A stretch of DNA of 48,050 nt from an uncultured Oscillospiraceae bacterium (GTDB lineage Bacteria; Bacillota; Clostridia; Oscillospirales; Oscillospiraceae): NCBI GenBank assembly GCA_944385095.1, contig CALWVS010000016.1, positions 1 to 48,050 of the forward strand, read 5' to 3'. Positions 40,768 through 48,050 of the stretch are shown here, in pieces; within the stretch, counting starts at the first letter, position 1, and every line of letters begins with the position of its first letter. The notes under the pieces were generated by a model. That model ran no database searches. It was not told where the DNA came from and saw nothing but the letters and a program-made list of their open reading frames with translations. The position numbers and the translations under genes were made by a program.

Positions 40768-41187
40768 TTACTTCACGGATTTGCAGAAAGAGCCGATAAC
40801 CAGCAAAATATTTGCAGCCAGCAGGCAAACAGCAGCACCAACGACAAAGGAGAACACAATCCAACCAGCAGCATTGTTTGCATTGAAGGAAAACAGACCT
40901 GCAATCAGCATCACACGCTGGCTGACACACTGATTAAACACATACATAAACAGTGCAATAGCAGCAATGACAGAAACTGCAGCAATGGGGTCGTGGTTGC
41001 CATTCTTCATGGGGGAGTAAATGGCTACAATCACCAATGCAATGGCTACTACACCAGCAGCAATCACCGTGGAGAGACCACTCAGTGCATTATCTCCAGA
41101 GCTGCTCAATACAGTGCAGACCAAACCTGCAATACCAAGAATGGCTGCCAAGACGTTGAAATAAAATCCAATCGCATTCTTTTTCAT
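40768..41187 (-). CDS. Small four-helix membrane protein of the GH3 operon
   Basis: A 139-aa protein with four hydrophobic helices (about 8-27, 36-56, 66-88, 105-130) and very short loops. It begins 1 nt after the GH3 stop with GAGGAGG inside the GH3 3' end, so the two are translationally linked. It has no motif that I know. The GH3 enzyme is itself membrane-anchored, so this protein may partner it in the membrane. Confidence 0.75.
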   Translation of the reverse strand: MKKNAIGFYFNVLAAILGIAGLVCTVLSSSGDNALSGLSTVIAAGVVAIALVIVAIYSPMKNGNHDPIAAVSVIAAIALFMYVFNQCVSQRVMLIAGLFSFNANNAAGWIVFSFVVGAAVCLLAANILLVIGSFCKSVK

Positions 41188-41188
41188 C

Positions 41189-44100
41189 TTAGACTTCCTC
41201 CTCTTTGCCCTTGGAGGACATAACATACATGGCTGCACCCACAACCATCAGTACGCCAGACACACCAGCAATACCATAGTAGGTTGCTCTCCACCAAGTC
41301 ATTTGCTTCTCAACACGGGTGGTTGCATTGTAACGGTTCATCAGATGGCTTTCAGTCCAAGCATAGATGTTCTTGTGAACAGCCTCTTTCAGCTTCAGTT
41401 GCAAGTTTGCATCGCCATCAATGAAGTTTGCATCCAGTCCTCTGCCCTCAATCAGATTCTGGAACAGGTTGGAACTCTGCAATGTGGTGGTCTTATAGAA
41501 GCCAGACTGACCACGGGTATCAAAGCAGGTAGTACCAGAATTCAATACAGCACTCCACAGGTCCACATCGTCATAGATGTCGGTAACAGCGTAACCAATG
41601 AAGCCCCACTCGTTTGCCAGAATCTCGGTCATCAGACCTTCACTGGTGGTACACTCAATGGAACCAATCTTGGAGAAAGAAGTCATCAGACCACGCATAC
41701 CAGCGTCATAGTCCTCAGTATCATACTTGGTTGCCTCAAAAGCAATCTGATAGGCACGCAGCTCTACCTCACGGGCACGCTGCTCAGTCATATAGGGAGA
41801 CACGCCGCCACGCTCAGACTCCTGGTCGTTGAAAGCGAAGTGCTTGGGAGCAGCAACCAGACCATACTCCAGTGCGCCAATGGCGAACTCCATAGCTGCA
41901 ACACCGGACAGAACGGGATCTTCGGAGTAATACTCACCGTTACGTCCATTGTAGGCATGACGATGGGTGTTCAGACCAGGACCCCACAGAATGTTGATGC
42001 CAGTGAACAGAGATTCAATACCAGTGAATACACCCAGTTCATACATCAGCTCAGGATTGAAGGTAGAAGCACCAATGGGAGCATTGGCAAACACTTCAGG
42101 ATGCCACATATTGTTGGGGTCATCGGAACCGATAGCCCAAGGAGCATTGGGGTCTTTTGTTGCATTCAGAGCAACTGCAATACCGTTACCAGCATTTTCA
42201 GTCATATAGGTCTCAACAGTACCGATGGACTCAGCACCAGGGATGGAAGGACCACCGAAGGTAAAGATATACATAGCCTCCTCCAGGGTCAGCTGATCCA
42301 GAAGCTGATCCCACTTGGGATCATCATAGGGCACGCCATACATCTCATAGAACTGAATGCCATTGTCCTGACCCCACAGAATATCAGAGGTATCATCACC
42401 AGTCTGGAGGGTATAAGTCTGACCATTCAGATTCTTAATGAGCTGCTCATTGGTCAGGGTCATAGCGTCGTAAGTCTTGGGGAAGGTGCCTGCCCAGTCG
42501 GTACGGCTCAGATAAGTGACCTCACCGGGCTGATAGTAGTTCCAATCTGCGTAGGGAAGCTGATTGGAGATGGGATAACCAGTTTTAGAAACGGAGAACA
42601 GAGTTTTGGAAATGAAGTCCTCAGTGATGTTCTTCACATATGCCTGAGCTGCATTCCCTGTACCAGACATCTTGCTGGCATCCATGCCCTGTGCTGCCAT
42701 GATGTGGTTCAAAGCGTCATGAGCACCGTTGCCAACAGAGAAGTAGTAGTTGCCGGGGTCCATGATATAGGTGCCAGTAGTACCATCGCCATTGTCATAG
42801 GTCTCATCGTAGCTTGCAATGTACTGCAAATCTACAACCACAGGTACAACCTCAGACTGTCCAGGCTCCAGAGTCTCTGTCTTTTCAAAGTTCAGAAGCT
42901 GAATGGCAGACTTTTCTACACCACCCTCAGTATAGGGAGCCTGACCATAAATCTGAACAGGAGTCTTACCAGCCACATCACCCACGTTTGTGACCTTCAC
43001 ATTGAAGGTAGCAAATGCGCTGGGAGCACCAGTCTCCTCATCAACAGAGATATCAAAGACAGGCTCGCCTTCAAACTCGTAGGTAAAGTCAGTGTAACTC
43101 AGACCATAGCCAAATCCATAGGTCACTTCGTTGTCATAGTTCCACTCAGTATCAGAAGCATAGGCACCCACAGGAGAGGTTGCATTGCCCTTGCCAGCCA
43201 CTGCATCATAGTAGCGGGTCTCATAGTAGCGATAGCCTACATAGATGCCCTCAGCCTCAATGGTGTAAGCACCTGGAACAAAGCCCAGAACACCACCGGT
43301 ACGGGTGATGGTTCCATCTGTGTTAGTGTAGTACATCTTACCCATATTCTGCATTGCAGGAGCAGACATGTTGTAGGTGGTAAAGATGTCAAACAGACCA
43401 CCGGAGGGGCTGACACGACCACAGAGAATATCAGCAACGCCCAGCATACCATAGCAGCCAGGAGCACCAATCCACAGAATTGCATCTACATCAGGATCAT
43501 TCTTCAAAGAGCCAATTTCCACAGAAGAAGAACTCTGAAGCAGTACAATCACCTTATCAGAGCACTCTTTTGCCAGCTCAATGGCGTCGCGCTCATTTTT
43601 GGTCAGGGACAGAGGCTCACCACTCTCATAGTCCAGACCCTCGGCTACACCACCAGGCAGGAAGTCTTTGGACTCTGCACTGGGGCGACCAATAACCACA
43701 ATGGCAGCATCGCCATACTGAATAAAGCTGTCTTTATAGCTTCCATTGACTGCTGCAATCTCGTCCAGAGAAGGCTCAGCAGCGTTGTACACTTCCTCAG
43801 CGTTCTCGTTGTTTGCGTGGTTGTAGGTCTTGTTCAACTCCTCATAGATGTCCAGCATAGTGGAGTTGACATTGAAGCCAGCACCCTCAAACTCAAATTC
43901 TTCACCAGTCCAAGCATTCATAGTCTTATTGACAACAGTAGCTACATCACGGCTTGTTGCATCGGTGACTTGAGTAGTTGCAATGGTGTTAGCAAAATCT
44001 GTCTTATTCTGACTCAGTGCCTGCTCAAGGCTGATATAGGGACCCTGTGCCTTTACACCAAAGCTGGAACCCAGTAGATTGACATAGGAGCGAATGCCCA

Positions 44101-44452
44101 GCAGAGTGACATTAGAACCACTGTCCAAAGGCAACACATCATTGTCGTTTTTCAGCAGAACTGCACCTTCTGCCACCTCACGGCGGTTCAGGTCAATGGC
44201 TGCTTGAATCAGAGCGGTAGAATTGCCGGTGCCATCCTCGTTGAGCAGTTCAGCAGGTGGTGTGAACTTGTCATACAGGGGATTTTCTTCATTGTTATCA
44301 GATACAAATACCTCACTGGCTGTACCCAAATAGGTATCAATGGTGCCTGCATTTGCCTCCAAGACTCCACCCAGAACCAAGGAGAAGGACAGGGTAAAAC
44401 AAGTTGCACTTGTCAAACCACGCCCAAATGCCTTTCCAAATTTCTTATTCAT
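41189..44452 (-). CDS. Domain-permuted GH3 beta-glycosidase, membrane-anchored
   Basis: The 1087-aa protein is a glycoside hydrolase family 3 enzyme with reversed domain order. An N-terminal hydrophobic signal/anchor (about 8-32) comes first. The alpha/beta sandwich that is C-terminal in ordinary GH3 follows (REVAEGAVLLKNDNDVLPL, about 92-110), then a fibronectin-III-like domain. The TIM-barrel catalytic domain comes last (GPGLNTHRHAYNGRNGEYY, APKHFAFNDQESERGG). The likely nucleophile is D958 in AVTDIYDD. A second transmembrane helix (about 1058-1078) ends in a charged tail. Permuted GH3 enzymes are known, for example Butyrivibrio BglA. It probably removes beta-linked glucose or xylose at the outer face of the membrane. 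Confidence 0.9.
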   Translation of the reverse strand: MNKKFGKAFGRGLTSATCFTLSFSLVLGGVLEANAGTIDTYLGTASEVFVSDNNEENPLYDKFTPPAELLNEDGTGNSTALIQAAIDLNRREVAEGAVLLKNDNDVLPLDSGSNVTLLGIRSYVNLLGSSFGVKAQGPYISLEQALSQNKTDFANTIATTQVTDATSRDVATVVNKTMNAWTGEEFEFEGAGFNVNSTMLDIYEELNKTYNHANNENAEEVYNAAEPSLDEIAAVNGSYKDSFIQYGDAAIVVIGRPSAESKDFLPGGVAEGLDYESGEPLSLTKNERDAIELAKECSDKVIVLLQSSSSVEIGSLKNDPDVDAILWIGAPGCYGMLGVADILCGRVSPSGGLFDIFTTYNMSAPAMQNMGKMYYTNTDGTITRTGGVLGFVPGAYTIEAEGIYVGYRYYETRYYDAVAGKGNATSPVGAYASDTEWNYDNEVTYGFGYGLSYTDFTYEFEGEPVFDISVDEETGAPSAFATFNVKVTNVGDVAGKTPVQIYGQAPYTEGGVEKSAIQLLNFEKTETLEPGQSEVVPVVVDLQYIASYDETYDNGDGTTGTYIMDPGNYYFSVGNGAHDALNHIMAAQGMDASKMSGTGNAAQAYVKNITEDFISKTLFSVSKTGYPISNQLPYADWNYYQPGEVTYLSRTDWAGTFPKTYDAMTLTNEQLIKNLNGQTYTLQTGDDTSDILWGQDNGIQFYEMYGVPYDDPKWDQLLDQLTLEEAMYIFTFGGPSIPGAESIGTVETYMTENAGNGIAVALNATKDPNAPWAIGSDDPNNMWHPEVFANAPIGASTFNPELMYELGVFTGIESLFTGINILWGPGLNTHRHAYNGRNGEYYSEDPVLSGVAAMEFAIGALEYGLVAAPKHFAFNDQESERGGVSPYMTEQRAREVELRAYQIAFEATKYDTEDYDAGMRGLMTSFSKIGSIECTTSEGLMTEILANEWGFIGYAVTDIYDDVDLWSAVLNSGTTCFDTRGQSGFYKTTTLQSSNLFQNLIEGRGLDANFIDGDANLQLKLKEAVHKNIYAWTESHLMNRYNATTRVEKQMTWWRATYYGIAGVSGVLMVVGAAMYVMSSKGKEEEV

Positions 44453-44538
44453 GGTTTTCTAGTTCCTCCTCTTTTACTGACATACATACAAAAACCGGTG
44501 CCTGTACTCATCTCCCCTCTTTTGGGTTCTGTTTCCCA

Positions 44539-46467
44539 TCAAACCCAGTTCGCACTGGTACTCTTTCCCTTTTTCAGTGCATAGTCAGGATTTGGTGTTG
44601 AGACAGAACGCAGGGTGCAGGTATCTCGAAGCTGACCAGATACCGCTTCAATCTTACACTCGCCATTGAGTGGTACCTGGAACTTGAATACCTTGTCCCC
44701 TTTTTGGGTTGCAATCAGTTTACCGTTGCAGTAGAGAGAGACTTCTTTCTGGTTGGTATACACCTTAACCTGTGTGGTTGTCTCTGGTCTATCCACATAA
44801 CGGCGTGAACAGATGTGGACAAAGGGCTCCTCGCTCCAATATGCTTTGTAGAGGAAAAAGCTATCCTTTTTCACCTTACGGTCAAAGGTCACAAGCCCCT
44901 TGTGGTTCATGCCAGGCTCACCGCCCTGATCACGGGCATCGGCTGCAAAGTCAAACATATTCCAAACATGGGTACTCCACATATAGGGATGACGCTTGAA
45001 GCACTCCAGCATGAACTCATGATAAATTGCCTGATATTCCTCTGTATGGTCTCCACGCTTTGGATGGGAGGAGTGAAGATTTGGCATACCCTCACAACCG
45101 TATTCAGAATAACCGAGGCAGCGGTTTGGGTAAATGAGGTGGAAAAAGCGAATCCACCAGTCATTCAAAAACAGCCCTGGAACATACCAACCCAGATATA
45201 GGTTCCATGACACAATATCAGAAATATGGGCAGAGGCATTAAAATGGCTGCACATGGCATAACATGCCAATGTAGTGACACGGGTTTTGTCCATCTCATG
45301 ACACAAATCATTGAGTACACGGTGGTTATCCAACATGTCTGCCTTATCCTTGGTGGAAATGGTGATTTCGTTGGAAATACCCCAGGTCACAATAGAAGGA
45401 TGGTTGTAGTTCTGAACAATCAGCTCTTTCATCTGGCTGATAGTGTTTTCTCTGCCATTGGGCATATGCTCAGAGATATATGGAATTTCTGCCCATACTA
45501 CCATTCCATACTTGTCGCACAGGTCATAGAAATACTGGTCGTGTTGATAGTGGGCAAGTCGGATGGTGTTGGCGCCCATCTCTCGAATCAGAGCCATATC
45601 CTCATCGTGATGTTCCCGATTCAGTGCATTTCCCAGTCCCTTTCGATCCTGATGGCGGGAGACACCATGGAGAGGATAGGAGCGACCGTTGAGGAAAAAG
45701 CCCTTTTTGGGGTCTACATGGAAGGTTCGCACACCAAAGGTACTTGTAATCTGGTCTACCACTACGCCATCCTGCATCAAATCCAGTTGTGCTGTGTAGA
45801 GATAGGGGTCTTTCACACCATCCCACAAATGGACATTTGGAATTTCCAAAGTCACATCTGTACCAGTTCCCTGTGCAACCACCTGTCCTGCATGGTCTTT
45901 CAGTTGAATTGCCACCTCTGGCTGGTCTACATTGGTCCAGCTCTGGACATGCACCTGAGCGGCACGACCTGAAACAGTCGGAGTAATACGCAGCCCTGGA
46001 CCTCCATAATAATCCAGATCGAAATGATTTTTATTTACAATCAGCAGGGATACATCTCGATAAATACCTCCATAGAAGGTAAAATCTGCCTTCTGTGGAT
46101 ACACACGGTCATTCACACTGTTGTCTGCATGAACGACTAGATGATTTTCATTCTGTAACAGGTTGGTAATCTCTGCCCGGAATGTGGAGTAACCACCATC
46201 ATGATGCACTACCTTTTGCCCATTCAACTCCACGTCTGCGGTGGCATTGACTCCCTGAAACTCCAGGTACACTACCTGTGTGCTGCGGTCAAACTCAGGA
46301 CAAGAAAAGGTATGTTCATAGGTACAAGTGCCTCTCCAATAGTCGTTTCCGCCGTCCTGACCATCCACATTATTCCATGTGTGGGGCACGTTGACTTGCT
46401 CTGTGGTTCCTTTGGGTCCATGAAACAGCCAATCCTCATTGATGCAAATAATCTTTCTTACTGACAT
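44539..46467 (-). CDS. Glycoside hydrolase family 2 (beta-galactosidase-like)
   Basis: The 642-aa enzyme has the GH2 order: jelly-roll sugar-binding domain (about 1-145), Ig-like domain (about 150-250) and TIM barrel (from about 255). The acid/base is E367 in TWGISNE and the nucleophile is E455 in GYSEYG. There is no signal peptide, so it acts in the cytosol on imported sugars. The short length fits the small GH2 beta-galactosidase/glucuronidase-like group; the exact sugar is unknown. It is the first gene of the operon. The start ATG 46467 has GGAG upstream. Confidence 0.92.
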   Translation of the reverse strand: MSVRKIICINEDWLFHGPKGTTEQVNVPHTWNNVDGQDGGNDYWRGTCTYEHTFSCPEFDRSTQVVYLEFQGVNATADVELNGQKVVHHDGGYSTFRAEITNLLQNENHLVVHADNSVNDRVYPQKADFTFYGGIYRDVSLLIVNKNHFDLDYYGGPGLRITPTVSGRAAQVHVQSWTNVDQPEVAIQLKDHAGQVVAQGTGTDVTLEIPNVHLWDGVKDPYLYTAQLDLMQDGVVVDQITSTFGVRTFHVDPKKGFFLNGRSYPLHGVSRHQDRKGLGNALNREHHDEDMALIREMGANTIRLAHYQHDQYFYDLCDKYGMVVWAEIPYISEHMPNGRENTISQMKELIVQNYNHPSIVTWGISNEITISTKDKADMLDNHRVLNDLCHEMDKTRVTTLACYAMCSHFNASAHISDIVSWNLYLGWYVPGLFLNDWWIRFFHLIYPNRCLGYSEYGCEGMPNLHSSHPKRGDHTEEYQAIYHEFMLECFKRHPYMWSTHVWNMFDFAADARDQGGEPGMNHKGLVTFDRKVKKDSFFLYKAYWSEEPFVHICSRRYVDRPETTTQVKVYTNQKEVSLYCNGKLIATQKGDKVFKFQVPLNGECKIEAVSGQLRDTCTLRSVSTPNPDYALKKGKSTSANWV

Positions 46468-46521
46468 TTATCTACACTCCAGTATACAATTTCTATACCG
46501 TATTCTCTATATTCTGATAGG

Positions 46522-46550
46522 ATTATAGCGAAAAAGTAAAAATATACGCA
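46522..46550 (-). promoter_or_regulatory. Promoter of the GH2-GH3-transporter operon
   Basis: On the minus strand a good -10 TATAAT has a poor -35 (TGCGTA) 17 bp upstream, as expected for an activator-dependent promoter. Confidence 0.6.
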
Positions 46551-46559
46551 ATAGACTTT

Positions 46560-46592
46560 GCATAAGTGGTCGCATTCACGGCATAAGTGGTC
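46560..46592 (-). promoter_or_regulatory. Direct repeats, probable activator site
   Basis: Two perfect 12-bp copies of GCATAAGTGGTC (plus strand) at 46560-46571 and 46581-46592, 21 bp apart (two helical turns). They lie just upstream of the -35 region, the usual place and spacing for an AraC/XylS-type activator. No such regulator is in the window. From 46593 to 46762 there is only AT-rich DNA with no gene I can support. Confidence 0.65.
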
Positions 46593-46762
46593 ATTGACTG
46601 TCCAAAATTACCCCTTTATTTTTATATACTATTCACAAAATTATACTCTAATATTTTTGAAATTGGAGATTGTTTCTCACTTTCACAAGAAACTACCATA
46701 AAAATGGCTTTTCATATCCATCAAACTAATAACACATACAAGATGCTGTATATTATTTCTCA

Positions 46763-47344
46763 TTATGTGGAAGCTGCTCCAGAAGACATACCACCTGACT
46801 GCCCTGCACTGCCAGAAGATGCAGTTGCCTCTGCCAGAGGATTCCCCACCTCTGTGTTGGCAGCCACCTCGGCTGGCTCCACACATTCATCTTCTGTTCC
46901 TTCGTCCTTCCACAGGGAGTCATGCTTTTCCTTCTCACAGTTCTGGTTCATCAAAGCCATATTTTTTGCAAGCATATACATTTTAGGATCATACTCCATT
47001 AGCTTCTTTTCATCAGCAGGTGGTACCTGATCCCCTTTTGCAATGCGGCGGAACAGCTCTAAAATTTTCATCATGGTTTCAGCATACTCTGCCATCGCTT
47101 CACTTTGCTGTCGTGCAGCCTCAGCATTTTGAATGTTTGCATCCATCAGAGAAAGTTTCTCCATTACACCTTTTGTTTGCTCATACTCACTTTCAATGGC
47201 TGACAGTTCTTTTGAGAGTTCCACTCTGTCAAAATGAACTCCAGAAGACTGCGTTTCTTTTAATTTTTCGGACAGTTCTTTCTTTTTCCAATACAATGTA
47301 TCAAGATGTTCCATGGTTGCTTTTTTTGCTTCGCCAAGTTTCAT
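46763..47344 (-). CDS. Hypothetical coiled-coil protein (193 aa)
   Basis: Residues 1-110 are strongly charged heptad-like helix (MEHLDTLYWKKKELSEKLKE). A conserved-looking block follows, DEKKLMEYDPKMYMLAKNMA. The last 40 residues are low-complexity Gly/Ser/Ala/Thr. No signal peptide or membrane segment. AAGGAGGG lies 6 nt before ATG 47344, so expression is likely. I do not recognise the family; a scaffold or tether role is only a guess. It stands alone between the sugar operon and the tRNA cluster. Confidence 0.7.
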   Translation of the reverse strand: MKLGEAKKATMEHLDTLYWKKKELSEKLKETQSSGVHFDRVELSKELSAIESEYEQTKGVMEKLSLMDANIQNAEAARQQSEAMAEYAETMMKILELFRRIAKGDQVPPADEKKLMEYDPKMYMLAKNMALMNQNCEKEKHDSLWKDEGTEDECVEPAEVAANTEVGNPLAEATASSGSAGQSGGMSSGAAST

Positions 47345-47434
47345 TGTTTTCCCTCCTTTTCACAAAATTCCTAAATCTCTCTCTTAGTATTTCGGCTAAA
47401 TTGCTATATATGTTAAGTAGTATTTTAATACAAA

Positions 47435-47567
47435 ACTATAAATGAGCAAATCCAGAAAGTCGCACAAAAACATCAACTATAATCTTTGTACAAGATACAA
47501 ATCAACGCCATATGTCTATTGGTTAAAGACCGATTTGTGCATTTTTTCATTTTTGCTCATTTATAGT
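47435..47567. repeat. Candidate MITE-like element
   Basis: A 133-bp element bounded by perfect 16-bp inverted repeats (ACTATAAATGAGCAAA at 47435-47450 and its complement at 47552-47567). ACAAA directly abuts both outer ends (47430-47434 and 47568-47572), like a 5-bp target duplication. An internal GCACAAA/TTTGTGC pair extends the palindrome. No coding capacity. The region is AT-rich, so chance or a structured RNA remain alternatives. Confidence 0.45.
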
Positions 47568-47575
47568 ACAAAAAT

Positions 47576-47604
47576 AAAAAGGGGTACACATGATTGTACC
47601 CCTT
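47576..47604 (-). terminator. Distal terminator of the tRNA cluster
   Basis: On the minus strand AAGGGGTACA and TGTACCCCTT form the stem, followed by TTTATTTTTG. It backs up the terminator at 47621-47653. Confidence 0.75.
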
Positions 47605-47620
47605 CAAAAATAAAACATAT

Positions 47621-47653
47621 AAAAGGACAAGTCCATAAAGAACTTGTCCTTTT
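47621..47653 (-). terminator. Proximal terminator of the tRNA cluster
   Basis: AAAAGGACAAGT pairs with ACTTGTCCTTTT just downstream of tRNA-Cys; the minus strand continues with TATATG. Confidence 0.75.
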
Positions 47654-47655
47654 TT

Positions 47656-47731
47656 TGGAGGTGCCACCCAGATTTGAACTGGGGAAATGGAGCTTTTGCA
47701 GAGCTCTGCCTTACCACTTGGCTATGGCACC
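47656..47731 (-). tRNA. tRNA-Cys(GCA)
   Basis: Minus-strand cloverleaf with acceptor GGTGCCA/TGGCACC, anticodon loop CTGCAAA (GCA) and an encoded 3' CCA. It is the last gene of a four-tRNA cluster. Confidence 0.95.
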
Positions 47732-47761
47732 ATATATGGAGCAGAATCTGCTCCAATGAAT

Positions 47762-47837
47762 TGGAGCGAGTGACGAGGCTCGAACTCGCTACCTCCACCT
47801 TGGCAAGGTGGCGCTCTACCAGATGAGCTACACTCGC
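47762..47837 (-). tRNA. tRNA-Gly(GCC)
   Basis: Minus-strand cloverleaf with acceptor GCGAGTG/CACTCGC, anticodon loop TTGCCAA (GCC) and encoded CCA. It complements the Gly(UCC) gene at 1-73. Confidence 0.95.
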
Positions 47838-47872
47838 ATATCTTGCCTGACAGGAAAGCCCTGTCAGGACTT

Positions 47873-47948
<76 letters not shown>

Positions 47949-47973
47949 ATATAACCGAGACACTCGGCTATAT

Positions 47974-48050
<77 letters not shown>

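Noticed and set aside
41303-44077. A 924-codon open frame on the plus strand opposite the GH3 gene
   Set aside because: The minus frame has the GH3 motifs, signal/anchor and ribosome site. The plus frame has no recognisable domain or ribosome site and is a by-product of codon bias in a long gene.

Overview
The window reads as chromosome of an anaerobic, low-to-mid GC Clostridia, most likely a gut member of the Oscillospirales/Ruminococcaceae. That is inferred from a phosphotransbutyrylase/butyrate kinase pair, rubrerythrin, long-form HPF, an unlinked aspartate carbamoyltransferase, a glycine riboswitch on an AGCS symporter, and a polysaccharide-utilisation operon with GH2 and GH3 enzymes. No rRNA, phage, transposase or CRISPR array was seen.

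Layout. 1-4.8 kb (minus): tRNA-Gly(UCC); a full-length CNNM/CorC-type membrane protein behind a structured leader that looks like an uncharacterised attenuator or riboswitch; pyrB with a PyrI-like zinc knuckle; two small paralogous membrane proteins, one of which seems to carry a copy of the pyrB 5' end; and ychF. 4.9-9.7 kb: DUF1294, DUF975, a beta-CASP nuclease, a HAD phosphatase and a second CNNM/CorC protein lacking DUF21. 9.8-12.2 kb (plus): ClC channel, rubrerythrin, VOC protein. 12.2-15.6 kb (minus): TrmH-type methyltransferase, amidohydrolase, SSS symporter. 15.9-19 kb (plus): hpf, DUF2500, ptb-buk. 19-20.8 kb (minus): AGCS amino-acid symporter under a tandem glycine riboswitch. 20.9-31.4 kb (plus): secA, a chemoreceptor behind a SigD-type promoter, a small Ile/Leu/Val-rich ORF ending in a terminator, then livJHMGF. 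31.4-34.3 kb: a yybP-ykoY (Mn2+) riboswitch and a cation P-type ATPase.

34.4-39.0 kb is an AT-richer accessory island: two SUKH-like (SMI1/KNR4) putative immunity proteins, an AgrC/AgrA-like two-component pair without agrB/agrD, and, divergently transcribed, a minimal SepF-like protein plus an unknown 148-aa helical protein. 39.1-46.6 kb is a four-gene minus-strand operon: GH2 beta-galactosidase-like enzyme, a domain-permuted GH3 enzyme with membrane segments at both ends, a small four-helix membrane protein and a GPH sugar symporter. Its promoter has a poor -35 box next to two direct repeats 21 bp apart, as for an AraC-type activator. The window closes with an unknown coiled-coil protein, a 133-bp MITE-like inverted-repeat element, and a tRNA cluster (Asp-Phe-Gly-Cys).

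The best candidates for undescribed biology are the CNNM leader RNA (1541-1766), the pyrB-derived chimeric small gene (2830-3560), the TCS/SepF-like island, the Ile/Leu/Val-rich leader ORF before liv, and the 133-bp element. All calls are by eye; no database search was run.
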